A stretch of DNA of 64,000 nucleotides from Oxalobacteraceae sp. CFBP 8761 (GCA_014841595.1 JACYUE010000001.1:2406996-2470995), one strand, 5' to 3'. Shown: positions 17,820 to 27,582, counted from the first letter of the stretch. Notes: generated by a model not told the origin, from the letters alone. Translations and numbers: made by a program.

Positions 17820-18599
17820 ATGACCTTTAAGCCCGCTCGCCTGCTGTTAGCCCTCGTTGCCATCGCATCGGCTCCGGCCTTTGCCCAGAACATCGCAGTG
17901 GTCAACGGCAAGGCGATTCCTTCGGCACGCGCCGACGCCGTCGTCAAGCAGGTCGTTGCCCAGAACCAGGGCAAGGATTCGCCAGAGCTGCGCGAAGCCG
18001 TCAAGAACGACCTGATCGCGCGCGAAGTGCTGATGCAAGAAGCCGTCAAGCAAGGCTGGGACAAGAAGCCTGAAGTGCGCGAAGCCATGGACAGCGCCCG
18101 CCAGTCGATCGTCGTCAACGCACTGGCCCGCGATTACATCGCCAAGAACCCGGTGACCGATGCCGAGATCAAGGCCGCCTACGACAAGGTCAAGGCAGAA
18201 ACGGGCGACAAGGAATACCACGTCCGCCACATCCTGATGACGACCGAAGCCGAAGCCAAGGCAGCGATTGCCAAGATCAAGGGCGGCGCCAAGTTCGAAG
18301 ACGTCGCCAAGACCTCGAAAGACACCGGCACTGCCAACACCGGCGGTGATCTGGACTGGGTCACCCCGAACACGATGCCGCCAGAATTCGCGGCCGGCTT
18401 CACCAAGCTCGCCAAGGGCGCGATCACCGACGTGCCGGTCAAGACCAATGCCGGTTTCCACGTGATCAAGCTGGACGACACCCGCGCGACCAAGCTGCCA
18501 CCGATGGAGCAGGTCAAGCCACAGATCTCCGAGACGCTCGCGCAAGAGAAGCTGCGTGACTTCCAGGAGCAAATGGTCAAGAAGGCAAAGGTGCAGTAA
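17820..18599 (+). CDS. Periplasmic parvulin-type peptidyl-prolyl isomerase, copy 1
   Basis: 259 residues, SurA/PrsA-like periplasmic foldase. Seen: a cleavable signal peptide (residues 1-22, APAFA/QN), an alpha-helical chaperone region (VVKQVVAQNQGKDSPELREA to about residue 120), and a parvulin domain with YHVRHILM, GGDLDW and NAGFHVIKLDD. The layout resembles Bordetella Par27, a dimeric chaperone/PPIase with a single parvulin domain. AGGAAT precedes the ATG. A closely related copy follows 84 bases downstream. It probably assists outer-membrane protein assembly (family inference). Confidence 0.9.
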   Translation: MTFKPARLLLALVAIASAPAFAQNIAVVNGKAIPSARADAVVKQVVAQNQGKDSPELREAVKNDLIAREVLMQEAVKQGWDKKPEVREAMDSARQSIVVNALARDYIAKNPVTDAEIKAAYDKVKAETGDKEYHVRHILMTTEAEAKAAIAKIKGGAKFEDVAKTSKDTGTANTGGDLDWVTPNTMPPEFAAGFTKLAKGAITDVPVKTNAGFHVIKLDDTRATKLPPMEQVKPQISETLAQEKLRDFQEQMVKKAKVQ

Positions 18600-18610
18600 G
18601 ATGTATTGTC

Positions 18611-18653
18611 GCCGGCGCGCACACTGCACGCCGGCATTCGTCGCCTGCGGCGA
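18611..18653 (+). other. Two adjacent hairpins between the parvulin genes
   Basis: A 7-bp inverted repeat GCCGGCG/CGCCGGC (18611-18617 and 18629-18635, 11-base loop) is followed by TCGCC-TGC-GGCGA (18641-18653) and then a short T run. This may attenuate or process the dicistronic message rather than fully end transcription. No other function is seen. Confidence 0.45.
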
Positions 18654-18683
18654 TACTTTTCGAGTTTATATAGGATCTCAACG

Positions 18684-19460
18684 ATGATTTTGAAGCCAGC
18701 CAGCCTGTTGTTCGCCATGATTGCAGTCGTTGCCGTGCCTGCCCTCGCGCAGAACGCCGCTACCGTCAATGGCAAGGCAATCCCGCAAGCTCGGGTCGAC
18801 CAGCTGGTCAAGCAGGTCGTGGCCCAGGGCCGCGCTGCGGACTCCCCTGACCTGCGCGAAGCGATCAAGAAAGACCTGATCAGCCGTGAAGTATTGATCC
18901 AGGAAGCCGACAAGCAGAACATCGGCGCCCGCGCCGACGTCAAGTCGGCCATCGACAACGCCCGTCAAAGCATCATCATCAACGCGATGCTGGCGGATTA
19001 CGTAAAGAAGAACCCGGTCAAGGATACCGACGTCAAAGCCGAGTATGACAAGCAGAAAGCGCTGATCGGCGACAAGGAATACCACGCACGTCACATCCTG
19101 GTCGACTCCGAAGCCGATGCCAAGGGCATCATCGCCAAGCTGAAAGCCGGCGGCAAGTTCGACGAACTGGCCAAGCAGTCGAAAGACGGCAGCGCACAGA
19201 ACGGCGGCGATCTGGGCTGGGCCAGCGCGGCCACCTACGTGCCTGAGTTCTCGAAGGCCATGGTCGCCCTGCAAAAAGGCGCCATCACCGAAACGCCTGT
19301 GAAATCGCAGTTCGGTTTCCACGTCATCAAGCTGGAAGACGTGCGCGCAGCCAAGGTGCCGGCGCTGGAAGAAGTCAAGCAGCAAGTCACCGAAGGTCTG
19401 CAGCAGCGTCAGCTGGCAGCCTATCGCGAGACCCTGGTCAAGAAAGCCAAAGTGCAGTAA
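18684..19460 (+). CDS. Periplasmic parvulin-type peptidyl-prolyl isomerase, copy 2
   Basis: 258 residues, paralogue of the previous gene, roughly half of the residues identical by eye. Seen: signal peptide ending PALA/QN, helical region LVKQVVAQGRAADSPDLREA, and a parvulin domain with YHARHILVDSEADAKGIIAK, GGDLGW and SQFGFHVIKLED. Both copies end in KKAKVQ. An ATG at 18684 with AGGA upstream was chosen; upstream in-frame sequence has no signal peptide. A strong terminator follows. The tandem copies suggest duplication with possible division of clients. Confidence 0.9.
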   Translation: MILKPASLLFAMIAVVAVPALAQNAATVNGKAIPQARVDQLVKQVVAQGRAADSPDLREAIKKDLISREVLIQEADKQNIGARADVKSAIDNARQSIIINAMLADYVKKNPVKDTDVKAEYDKQKALIGDKEYHARHILVDSEADAKGIIAKLKAGGKFDELAKQSKDGSAQNGGDLGWASAATYVPEFSKAMVALQKGAITETPVKSQFGFHVIKLEDVRAAKVPALEEVKQQVTEGLQQRQLAAYRETLVKKAKVQ

Positions 19461-19481
19461 TTCGCTGCCTGGCTGGACCGC

Positions 19482-19512
19482 AAAGAGCGCACCCAAGGGT
19501 GCGCTCTTTTTA
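19482..19512 (+). terminator. Rho-independent terminator after the parvulin genes
   Basis: Stem AAAGAGCGCACCC / GGGTGCGCTCTTT with a 2-base loop and a run of T. It is nearly symmetrical. It ends the selO-to-parvulin series before the GNAT gene. Confidence 0.9.
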
Positions 19513-19529
19513 TTTGGAGGCTGGCGTTT

Positions 19530-19955
19530 ATGCATCCCGTATTTCGTGAAGCGGCGTACAACGATATACCGCACATGACCCGCATCCGCCTGGCGGTGAC
19601 CGAGAACGTCTTGCGCGACCCCACGAGAATCACGCCGCAGATGTATGCCGATTTTCTGGAAAAGCATGGTCGCGGCTGGGTGGCGCTGGTCGATGACGAG
19701 ATCGTCGCATTCAGCTACGCCAACAAGATCGACGGGTCAATCTGGGCCCTGTTCGTCGATCCGCGTTTCGAGGGACAAGGACTGGGCAAGGAATTGCTGG
19801 CAACGGCATCTGGGTGGCTGTTCTCGCTGGGGTTCAGACGCGTGACACTGAGCACCGGCGCACGCACCAGAGCCGCGCAGTTCTACACGCGACTGGGTTG
19901 GCGCCCTGCGCCGTCAAGCAACGACGACGTCATCTTCGTGCTCAACGCCTCATAA
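19530..19955 (+). CDS. GNAT family N-acetyltransferase
   Basis: 141-residue GNAT protein. Seen: FREAAYNDIPHMTRIRLAVT at the N-terminus, the acetyl-CoA loop FEGQGLGKELLATASGWLFS near residues 78-97, and ARTRAAQFYTRLGWRP near the C-terminus. GGAGG lies 9 bases before the ATG. It follows the parvulin terminator, so it has its own promoter or relies on read-through. The substrate cannot be named. Confidence 0.87.
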   Translation: MHPVFREAAYNDIPHMTRIRLAVTENVLRDPTRITPQMYADFLEKHGRGWVALVDDEIVAFSYANKIDGSIWALFVDPRFEGQGLGKELLATASGWLFSLGFRRVTLSTGARTRAAQFYTRLGWRPAPSSNDDVIFVLNAS

Positions 19956-20010
19956 GATGAGCGACGATGCCACCCACGCGTCCAAATTCACTTCAAGAGC
20001 CTCAAAAGCC

Positions 20011-20096
20011 GGGGTCAGGTCTGACATTCGGACACGACCTCGACATATAACTTACCAAAGCTGGGGGTCGGGTCTGACAATTGGACACGAACTCGA
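20011..20096. repeat. Two diverged GGGGTCAG-type repeat units
   Basis: In the 382-base gene-free stretch 19956-20337. Unit A at 20011-20041 begins GGGGTCAGGTCTGACATTCG; unit B at 20064-20096 is a diverged copy in the same direction with a few changes. Exact inverse copies of A lie at 20172-20202 and 20236-20266. The internal GTCAGGTCTGAC is itself partly palindromic. Confidence 0.8.
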
Positions 20097-20156
20097 CAGT
20101 CAACCGGTCCGGGTTCGCTGGCATCGTCCATGCTGACTCTGAACAAGCCATCATTG

Positions 20157-20266
20157 GAAGTGGCTAAAGCTGAGGTCGTGTCCGAATGTCAGACCTGACC
20201 CCAGCTGTGACCCCGGCTGAGAAGTGGCTAAAGCTGAGGTCGTGTCCGAATGTCAGACCTGACCCC
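20157..20266. repeat. Tandem 46-bp direct repeat (64-bp period), inverse of the unit at 20011
   Basis: Two identical 46-bp copies at 20157-20202 and 20221-20266, each ending CAGACCTGACCCC and separated by 18 bases. The last 31 bases of each copy are the exact reverse complement of unit A at 20011-20041, so the locus can fold into a long cruciform or RNA hairpin. There are only two copies with no spacer variety, so it is not CRISPR. It looks like REP/MITE-type intergenic DNA. Confidence 0.85.
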
Positions 20267-20295
20267 GGCTGTGCCGGCTGTGCTACGGCGCAAAA

Positions 20296-20322
20296 AAAAA
20301 CGCCTCCGAGGAGGCGTTTTTC
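20296..20322 (-). terminator. Bidirectional terminator downstream of purL
   Basis: Stem ACGCCTCC / GGAGGCGT with loop GA, flanked by A9 on one side and T5 on the other, 16 bases beyond the purL stop. It can act in both directions and also separates purL from the repeat region. Confidence 0.92.
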
Positions 20323-20337
20323 ATTTCAGTCAGCCGA

Positions 20338-23300
20338 TCAGCCGACCCACTTGCGTGCGTTGCGGAACATTCGCATCCATGGCGATTCGTCGCCCCAGGA
20401 TTCCGGTGCCCACGAATGCACCGAGGCGCGGAAGACGCGCTCGGCGTGTGGCATCAGGACCGTGAAGCGGCCATCGGCCGTCGTCACCGACGTCAGTCCA
20501 CCCGGCGAGCCGTTCGGGTTGAACGGGTACGTTTCGGTGGCCTGGCCGCGGTTGTCGACGAAGCGCATCGCCTTGATCGATGCGTCGTAGTCGCCCGTCA
20601 GCGAGAAGTCGGCGAAGCCTTCGCCGTGCGCGATGGCGATCGGCGCGTGGGTGCCGGCCATGCCCTGGAAGAAGATCGATGGCGAATCCAGCACTTCAAC
20701 CATGCCAAAGCGCGCTTCGAATTGCTCCGACTTGTTGCGGGTGAACTTCGGCCATGCCTGCGCACCCGGGATGATCGACTTCAGGTTGCTCATCATCTGG
20801 CAGCCGTTGCAGACGCCCAGGCCGAAGGTGTCCTGGCGCGCGAAGAAGCGGGCGAACTGGTCCGACAGCTGCGGATTGAACAGGATGGTCTTGGCCCAGC
20901 CTTCGCCGGCGCCCAGCACGTCGCCGTACGAGAAGCCGCCCACGGCGATCACGCCATGGAAGTCGTCCAGCTTGGCGCGGCCGGCGATCAGGTCGCTCAT
21001 GTGCACGTCGACGGCAGCGAAGCCCGCCTGGTGCATGACCCAGGCCGTCTCGATGTGCGAGTTGACGCCCTGCTCGCGCAGGATCGCCACGCGCGGACGC
21101 TTGCCGGTCGCGATGAACGGCGCAGCAACATCCTCGTCCAGGTTGAAGCTGATCTTCGGCGTCATGCCGATATCGTGCTCGTCCAGCAGGCGATCGTATT
21201 CGGCGTCCGCGCACGCCGGATTGTCGCGCAGGCGCGCGATGCGCCAGCTGGTCTCGCTCCACAGGCGGTGCAGGCTGCTGCGTTTTTCGTTGTAGATGAC
21301 TTTCGCGTCGCGCGTGAATTCGATCGCGCCACGGTCGTTCAGTTTGCCGATGATGTGGCTGCACGCACCGAGACCGGCTTCGCGCAGCACGTTCATGACA
21401 GCCGTCTTGTCGTCCATGCGCACCTGGAAGACGGCGCCCAGTTCTTCACTGAACAGCGCGCGCAGCGTCATTTCGTTGCGGCGCTCGGCCACCTGGCCGG
21501 TCCAGTTCTTGGCGTCGCCCCAGTCAGCCGCGTGCTCGCTCTCCATCGTCAGGATGTCGAGGTTGACCGACACGCCGGTGCGACCGGCAAAGGCCATCTC
21601 GGCCAGCGTCGCGAACAGGCCGCCGTCCGAGCGGTCGTGGTAAGCAAGCAGCTTGCCGTCCTTGTTCAGCGCCTGAATTGCGCCGAACAGCGCTTTCAGG
21701 TCGTCCGGCGAATCGACGTCCGGCACCGAGTCACCCAACTGCTGCGTGACTTGCGCCAGGATCGAGGCGCCCAGGCGATTCTTGCCGCGCCCCAGGTCGA
21801 CCAGGATCAGCGCCGTCTCGCCCGCGTCCGTCCGCAGTTGGGGCGTCAGCGAGCGGCGGATATCGGCCACGGGTGCGAATGCCGAAACGATCAGCGATAC
21901 CGGCGAGATCACGGCCTTAGCGGCGCCAGCGTCGTTCCAGGTCGTGCGCATCGACAGCGAATCCTTGCCGACCGGGATCGACACGCCCAACGCCGGGCAC
22001 AGTTCCATGCCGACCGCTTTCACGGTGTCGAACAGTGCGGCGTCCTGGCCCGGCTGGCCGCAGGCCGCCATCCAGTTGGCCGACAGCTTGATGTCCGAGA
22101 TATCGTCGATCGCGGCGGCCGCGATATTCATGATCGACTCGGCCACGGCCATCCGGCCCGATGCGGCAGCGTCGATCACGGCCAGCGGCGTACGCTCGCC
22201 CATCGCCATCGCTTCGCCGAGGAAGCCGTCGTAGGCCATTGCCGTGACGGCGCAATCGGCCACCGGCACCTGCCACGGGCCGACCATCTGGTCGCGCACC
22301 GTCATGCCGCCAACCGTGCGGTCGCCGATCGTGATCAGGAACGATTTGTCGCCCACGGTGGGATTCTGCAGCACGCGGCGCGCCGCTTCCACCAGCTCGA
22401 TGCCCGTCAGGTCCACCGGCGGGAAGGTGTTCTGCACATGCTGCACGTCGCGCGTCATCTTCGGCGGTTTGCCGAGCAGGACGTCCATCGGCATGTCAAC
22501 GGGCGACGCATTCGGGCCACCGGCCTGCTCTTCGTCGAGCAGGCGCAGCTGACGCTCTTCGGTCGCGGTACCGACGACGGCAAACGGGCAACGCTCACGC
22601 TCGCACAGCGCGGCGAACTTCGCCAGGCTCTCGGGCGCGATCGCCAGCACGTAGCGTTCCTGCGATTCGTTGGACCAGATTTCTTTAGGCGCCAGGCCGC
22701 TTTCTTCAAGCGGCACCTTGCGCAGATTGAAGATCGCGCCGCGCTTGGCGTCGTTGACGATTTCCGGGAACGCATTCGACAGGCCGCCCGCGCCCACGTC
22801 GTGGATCGAGATGATCGGATTGTGCGCGCCCAGCTGCCAGCAGCCGTTGATGACTTCCTGTGCGCGGCGTTCCATCTCCGGATTGCCGCGCTGGACCGAG
22901 TCGAAGTCCAGGTCGGCCGTGTTGGTGCCGGTGGCCATCGACGACGCGGCGCTGCCGCCCATGCCGATGCGCATGCCAGGGCCGCCCAGCTGGATCAGCA
23001 GGCTGCCGACCGGGATGTCGTCCTTGTGCGTGTGCGCGGCCGAGATGCTGCCGATGCCGCCGGCGATCATGATCGGCTTGTGATAGCCGTAGACCGCGCC
23101 GGCTGCGCCGACGTTCTGTTCATAGGTGCGGAAGTAGCCGCCCAGGACCGGCCGGCCAAATTCATTGGAAAACGCGGCGCCGCCGATCGGACCTTCGATC
23201 ATGATCTGCAGTGGCGAGGCGATGCGTTCCGGCTTGCCGTACAGGGCATCCGAGCGCACCTGGCCCGTCACGTCCGACGCGTTTTCCCACGGCCGCACGG

Positions 23301-24369
23301 CATCGGGAATCACCAGGTTCGAGACCGTGAAGCCGGCCAGGCCTGCCTTCGGCTTGGCGCCGCGGCCCGTTGCGCCTTCGTCGCGGATTTCGCCTCCGGC
23401 GCCGGTGGAGGCGCCCGGGAATGGCGAGATCGCGGTCGGGTGATTGTGCGTCTCGACCTTCATCAGGGTGTGCACGAGCTCCGTCGACGGGCCGTATTCT
23501 TCGCCATCGCGCGGGAAGAACCGGGTGACGGTCGCGCCTTCGATGATCGACGAGTTGTCGCTGTAGGCGACGACGGTGCCGCGCGGGTTCAGCTGGTGCG
23601 TGTTCTTGATCATGCCGAACAGCGAGATGCTCTGCTTCTCGCCGTCGATGACCCAGTCGGCATTGAAGATCTTGTGGCGGCAGTGCTCCGAGTTCGCCTG
23701 CGCGAACATCATCAGCTCGACGTCGGTCGGGTTGCGCTGCGCCTTCGTGAACGCGTCGTTCAGGTAATCGACTTCGTCGTCCGACATCGCCAGACCGAGT
23801 TCGGTGTTGGCGCGCACCAGTGCGGCGCGGCCAAGACCCAGCACGTCGATGCTCTCGAGCTGCTTGCCCTCGAGTTCATTGAACAGGTGCTGCGCGTCGT
23901 CGGCATTGCGCAGGACGGTATCGGTCATGCGGTCGTGGAGCAGGCCGATCACCGCCTGCAGCTCGTCGTCCGCCAGCTTCTTGGGCGCGCCGAAGCTGCT
24001 GCCGAGGATGCCGGTCTTGAGCACGACGGTATAGCCGATGCCGCGCTCGATGCGGTGGACATGGCCCATGCCGCAGTTGCGGGCGATATCGGTCGCTTTC
24101 GAGGCCCACGGCGAAATGGTGCCCAGGCGCGGGATGACGAAGAATGCTTCGGTGACGCCTTCGTACAGGGTTTCCGGCGCAGGCTCGCCATAGGTGAGCA
24201 TGGCCGACAGGCGCGACGTATCGTCGATGGACAGTGGCGCGCTGGTGTCGATGAAATGGTAGAAACGGCCCTGGACGGCGGCGATCGACGGGGCGACAGC
24301 TTGCAGTTGGCTCAGGAGGCGTTGGCTACGGAAGGCGGACAGGGCATTGGAACCCGGCAGAATCAACAT
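20338..24369 (-). CDS. purL: Phosphoribosylformylglycinamidine synthase (large single-chain type)
   Basis: 1343-residue FGAM synthase, fourth step of de novo purine synthesis, using glutamine and ATP. Seen: an N-terminal PurS-like domain, the FGAR-binding segment [20 protein letters not shown] with [19 protein letters not shown], two AIRS-type halves ([20 protein letters not shown] and [12 protein letters not shown]), and a C-terminal class I glutaminase domain with the nucleophile Cys in [13 protein letters not shown] and the His/Glu pair near the end ([23 protein letters not shown]). Length is standard for the proteobacterial form. It is monocistronic with its own terminator and a divergent neighbour. 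Confidence 0.97.
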   Translation of the reverse strand: MLILPGSNALSAFRSQRLLSQLQAVAPSIAAVQGRFYHFIDTSAPLSIDDTSRLSAMLTYGEPAPETLYEGVTEAFFVIPRLGTISPWASKATDIARNCGMGHVHRIERGIGYTVVLKTGILGSSFGAPKKLADDELQAVIGLLHDRMTDTVLRNADDAQHLFNELEGKQLESIDVLGLGRAALVRANTELGLAMSDDEVDYLNDAFTKAQRNPTDVELMMFAQANSEHCRHKIFNADWVIDGEKQSISLFGMIKNTHQLNPRGTVVAYSDNSSIIEGATVTRFFPRDGEEYGPSTELVHTLMKVETHNHPTAISPFPGASTGAGGEIRDEGATGRGAKPKAGLAGFTVSNLVIPDAVRPWENASDVTGQVRSDALYGKPERIASPLQIMIEGPIGGAAFSNEFGRPVLGGYFRTYEQNVGAAGAVYGYHKPIMIAGGIGSISAAHTHKDDIPVGSLLIQLGGPGMRIGMGGSAASSMATGTNTADLDFDSVQRGNPEMERRAQEVINGCWQLGAHNPIISIHDVGAGGLSNAFPEIVNDAKRGAIFNLRKVPLEESGLAPKEIWSNESQERYVLAIAPESLAKFAALCERERCPFAVVGTATEERQLRLLDEEQAGGPNASPVDMPMDVLLGKPPKMTRDVQHVQNTFPPVDLTGIELVEAARRVLQNPTVGDKSFLITIGDRTVGGMTVRDQMVGPWQVPVADCAVTAMAYDGFLGEAMAMGERTPLAVIDAAASGRMAVAESIMNIAAAAIDDISDIKLSANWMAACGQPGQDAALFDTVKAVGMELCPALGVSIPVGKDSLSMRTTWNDAGAAKAVISPVSLIVSAFAPVADIRRSLTPQLRTDAGETALILVDLGRGKNRLGASILAQVTQQLGDSVPDVDSPDDLKALFGAIQALNKDGKLLAYHDRSDGGLFATLAEMAFAGRTGVSVNLDILTMESEHAADWGDAKNWTGQVAERRNEMTLRALFSEELGAVFQVRMDDKTAVMNVLREAGLGACSHIIGKLNDRGAIEFTRDAKVIYNEKRSSLHRLWSETSWRIARLRDNPACADAEYDRLLDEHDIGMTPKISFNLDEDVAAPFIATGKRPRVAILREQGVNSHIETAWVMHQAGFAAVDVHMSDLIAGRAKLDDFHGVIAVGGFSYGDVLGAGEGWAKTILFNPQLSDQFARFFARQDTFGLGVCNGCQMMSNLKSIIPGAQAWPKFTRNKSEQFEARFGMVEVLDSPSIFFQGMAGTHAPIAIAHGEGFADFSLTGDYDASIKAMRFVDNRGQATETYPFNPNGSPGGLTSVTTADGRFTVLMPHAERVFRASVHSWAPESWGDESPWMRMFRNARKWVG

Positions 24370-24423
24370 GGCTTGGACAGTCGGTTGATGCAGCGTCGCT
24401 GCTAGGGTGGAAGATAGGCCGGT

Positions 24424-24429
24424 ATTATA
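24424..24429 (-). promoter_or_regulatory. Candidate -10 box for purL
   Basis: Reads TATAAT on the minus strand, about 55 bases before the purL ATG, in the 234-base divergent gap. The expected -35 position is GC-rich and does not match well. No obvious PurR-type operator was recognised by eye. Confidence 0.4.
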
Positions 24430-24603
24430 CAGCCTCGCCCCTCTGGCCGGGCCGTCATCGACGACCGGCTGGCACCCCGCGCACGCAGCGCACTGGTTTC
24501 CTTGATCGATTCGGCACTTGCCGGTATCTTAACGGTGGACAATCTTGCGATGTGCGCCGTCCGGCGTACGCGGCCAGAGCAGACAAGAGCGACGAGAGCG
24601 ACG

Positions 24604-26235
24604 ATGCAAGAAAACGCGAACCTGGCGGTGCTGGTGGTCGATCCCAATCCGGGCATGCGCACCAGCCTGCAAAACATGCTGGGCCTGGCCGGCATCACGA
24701 AGATCGAACACGCGGTCAATGCCAACACGGCGATCCGCCAATTGCAGCAACGCGCGTTCGACATCATCCTGTGCGAATACGACCTGGCCAGCGGCGCCGG
24801 CGAAGGCCAGGACGGCCAGCAACTGCTGGAAGACCTGCGCCAGCATCGCCTCATCACACCGTCGACCATCTTCATCATGCTCACGTCCGAGGCCGAGCGC
24901 GCCAAGGTCGTCAGCGCTGCCGAACTGGCCCCCACTGACTACCTGCTCAAACCGTTCACGGTCGACTTGATCAGCACGCGCATCAAGCGCGCGCTCGATC
25001 GTCGCACCGCCCTGCTCCCCGCCTGGCAACTGGCGGCGCAAGGCAGGCTGCGCGAGGCGATCGTCGCGTGCGCCAGCGACGCCCAGGCGCAGCCGCGCTT
25101 CGCGGCCGACCTCGCGCGCGTGCGCGCCGAACTACACACGACGCTGGGCGAACATGCCGAAGCTGCTGCTGTCTACCGCGATGTGCTGGCCCAACGCCCG
25201 CTGGGCTGGGCGGTGCTGGGCCTGGCGCGCACGATGCTCGCGCTGGATCAGATTGATGACGCCCGCGCGATCCTCGAAGAACTGCTGGTGGCCAACCCGC
25301 GCCTGATGTCTGCCTACGACCTGCTCGCGCACTGCCTCGAAGCGGACGGCGAGCCGGCACTGGCCCAGAGCGTGCTGGCCGATGCGGTCGCCATCTCGCC
25401 GCACGTCGTGGGGCGCCTGCGCAAACTGGGCGAGCTCGCGCTGACCACGGGCGACATGGCCGTGGCCGAGACGTCGTTCCGCCAGGTCGTGGGCAAGGCG
25501 CGCTACTCGGCGTTTCGCGATCCCGAAGACCACGTCAGCCTGGTCAAGACGCTGGTGGCGCGTGGCGACCTGCTGCAGGCCAGCGGCGCGATCCGCGACC
25601 TCGAACGCACGCTGCGCGCGGCCCCGGGCTACGATGCCTGCCACGCCTATGCCAACGCGCTCCTGCACGACAAGACCGGCAATAGCGGCGCGGCCGTGGC
25701 CGGCCTGCAGAACGCCGTGTCGGCGGTGCGCGCCAACAATGCGCTGTCCTCCAGCCTCAAACTCGAACTGGCGCGCGCCTGCCTGGCACACCGGCTCGAC
25801 GAGCAGGCCGCCGGCGTGATGCTGACCGTGGTGAATGACGCCAGCAGCGGGGTCTCGCCCGACCAGGCAATGACGGTCTTCGTGAATGCCGGCCGCGCCG
25901 ACCTGCTGGAAAACATGGACCAGCAGCTCAAGGCGCAGGCGCAGATCCTGCTGGGCGTGGCCGACGAAAAACGCAATATGGGCGACGTGCGCGGCGCGGT
26001 CCAGACGCTGCGCGAAGCGCTGCACCTGGCGCCGCACAACCTGCAGGTGATGGCAGCCACCGCCGGCGGCATTCTTCGCCAGATCAACGAACTGGGCTGG
26101 GACCATCCACTGGGCCAGACCGCGGCCGGGCTGCTGGATGGCATCCGGGCCCAGGATGCGCAGCATCCAAGGCTGGCCACGCTGACCGAGGAATACCAGG
26201 CAGCACGGCGCAAGTACGGGATCGCGGCCGGCTGA
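24604..26235 (+). CDS. Response-regulator receiver protein with C-terminal TPR repeats
   Basis: 543 residues: an N-terminal receiver domain (about 1-125) followed by tetratricopeptide-like helices (about 140-540). Seen: VLVVDPNPGMR, IFIMLTSEAERAKVVSAAEL and DYLLKPF with the conserved Thr and Lys. At the position of the phospho-acceptor Asp the sequence is ILCEYDLASG, so residue 58 is Glu, which may mimic a phosphorylated state; Asp60 is two residues further on. Then GQDGQQLLEDLR follows, typical of this receiver-TPR family in Oxalobacteraceae and relatives. There is no DNA-binding domain; the output is likely protein-protein contact. The ATG at 24604 was chosen because family similarity starts there. 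The next gene begins 11 bases after the stop. No histidine kinase adjoins. Confidence 0.88.
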   Translation: MQENANLAVLVVDPNPGMRTSLQNMLGLAGITKIEHAVNANTAIRQLQQRAFDIILCEYDLASGAGEGQDGQQLLEDLRQHRLITPSTIFIMLTSEAERAKVVSAAELAPTDYLLKPFTVDLISTRIKRALDRRTALLPAWQLAAQGRLREAIVACASDAQAQPRFAADLARVRAELHTTLGEHAEAAAVYRDVLAQRPLGWAVLGLARTMLALDQIDDARAILEELLVANPRLMSAYDLLAHCLEADGEPALAQSVLADAVAISPHVVGRLRKLGELALTTGDMAVAETSFRQVVGKARYSAFRDPEDHVSLVKTLVARGDLLQASGAIRDLERTLRAAPGYDACHAYANALLHDKTGNSGAAVAGLQNAVSAVRANNALSSSLKLELARACLAHRLDEQAAGVMLTVVNDASSGVSPDQAMTVFVNAGRADLLENMDQQLKAQAQILLGVADEKRNMGDVRGAVQTLREALHLAPHNLQVMAATAGGILRQINELGWDHPLGQTAAGLLDGIRAQDAQHPRLATLTEEYQAARRKYGIAAG

Positions 26236-26246
26236 ACGCCGTGCTC

Positions 26247-27554
26247 ATGACCTGCATGCAAGCCGTCCTGCTCTACCTTGCCATCGGCGCGACTGCCATC
26301 ACCGGGTCGGGCATCGCACGCGCCGCCGACGCGCAGTCGGCACTTAAATTCGATTTGTACGCCTGCCAGCGCCCCGTCTGGCCTGCCGCCGCGCTGGCGC
26401 AGCACGCCAGCGGCACGACCACGCTCGAATTACGCATCCACGAAAAAGGCTATCTCCTCGAAGCGCGCGTGACCGGTTCTGCGGGCCGGGCCGACCTGGA
26501 CGAGGCTGCGCTCGACAACACGCGCGGTTGCACCTATCACGCGGTGGTATCCACGGGCGAGGTGCCGAGCGGCTGGCTCAAGACGCAATTCAAATGGTCA
26601 TACACCGGCACATTCCCGGCGTCCGACGCGTCGCTGCTGGTGGCCACTACGGCGCAGGCGACCGGCGGCGATCCGGCGGCCCAGAACCGGCTCGGCACCT
26701 GGTACGAGCGCGGCACCCACGTCAAGACCGATCTCGCACAAGCCGCGCTCTGGTACGAAAGGGCGGCGCGGGCCGGCAATGCGCATGCACAGAACAATCT
26801 GGGCGTCCTGTACCTGCGCGGCGCCGGCGTACAGCGCGATCGGCAGAAGGCAACCTGGTGGTACGCACAGGCGGCCGCACAGGGGCATGGCTGGGCGCAG
26901 GCCAACCTGGCCTGGAGTTATCAACATGGCCTGGGCAACGACCTCGACCCCGAACTGGCCACTTACTGGCTGACGCAAGCCGCCGATGGTGGCCTGCCTG
27001 ACGCCCAGATACGACTCGGCACCATGCTGATGCGCAGCGCAGTAAACGACGATGAACGCCATACCGCTGCCGGCTGGCTGGCGCGCGCTGCGGCGCGGGA
27101 TGACCCATCCGGGTTGTACCTGCTGGGCCGCACGTACGAGCTGGGGCTCGGCAATGTGCAGGACGACGTCGAGGCAGCAGCACTGTACCGCAAGGCACTG
27201 GGCCGTAGCGACGGGCGGGCCGAAACTGCCCTCGGCGTCCTGCTCGATACGCTGCGGGCGCAGCCGCAGGCTGACGATGAAGCGGCGCTCCTGTACGAGC
27301 GCGCCATGGGAGCGCGCCACCCGACCGCGTTCTACCGGTATGGATTGTTGCTGGAACAGCGCGGCGAGGAAGCGCTCGCCGTTGCCCTGTACCAGCACGC
27401 CGCCGCGCAGCGCAACTGCGACGCCGTGCTCAGATATGTGCAATTGCGGCCCGCGGTGCTGGTGGCGGATCCCCGGGACAGTCATCCGCCGCTTTGGGAA
27501 CGCCGGCAACGCTCGTGCAGGACCGACCCCGCAATGCAGCCGCGCTTCGAATGA
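26247..27554 (+). CDS. Secreted TonB_C-domain protein with Sel1-like repeats
   Basis: 435 residues. Seen: a signal peptide (MTCMQAVLLYLAIGATAITG to about residue 28), a TonB C-terminal-like domain at about 30-115 (RPVWPAAALAQHASGTTTLE, then DEAALDNTRGC), and several Sel1-like repeats from about 140 to 390 (AAQNRLGTWYERGTHVKTDL, AHAQNNLGVLYLRGAGVQRD, and so on). Normal TonB has this domain at the C-terminus after a Pro-rich linker and a membrane anchor; neither is present, so it is not a classical energy transducer. A GTG at 26241 is an alternative start. It begins 5-11 bases after the receiver-TPR stop, so both are probably cotranslated. Function unknown; a periplasmic scaffold is possible. 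Confidence 0.82.
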   Translation: MTCMQAVLLYLAIGATAITGSGIARAADAQSALKFDLYACQRPVWPAAALAQHASGTTTLELRIHEKGYLLEARVTGSAGRADLDEAALDNTRGCTYHAVVSTGEVPSGWLKTQFKWSYTGTFPASDASLLVATTAQATGGDPAAQNRLGTWYERGTHVKTDLAQAALWYERAARAGNAHAQNNLGVLYLRGAGVQRDRQKATWWYAQAAAQGHGWAQANLAWSYQHGLGNDLDPELATYWLTQAADGGLPDAQIRLGTMLMRSAVNDDERHTAAGWLARAAARDDPSGLYLLGRTYELGLGNVQDDVEAAALYRKALGRSDGRAETALGVLLDTLRAQPQADDEAALLYERAMGARHPTAFYRYGLLLEQRGEEALAVALYQHAAAQRNCDAVLRYVQLRPAVLVADPRDSHPPLWERRQRSCRTDPAMQPRFE

Positions 27555-27582
27555 TCCTGCAACCTCACCACGACCACCTGCC

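Noticed and set aside
20157..20266. Possible CRISPR array
   Set aside because: Only two repeats, with an 18-base gap rather than unique spacers, and inverted relatives nearby; no cas genes.
20416..24405. Very long open frame on the plus strand antisense to purL
   Set aside because: It mirrors purL codon by codon, has no recognisable domain and is rich in Arg, Ala and His, the usual shadow of a high-G+C gene.
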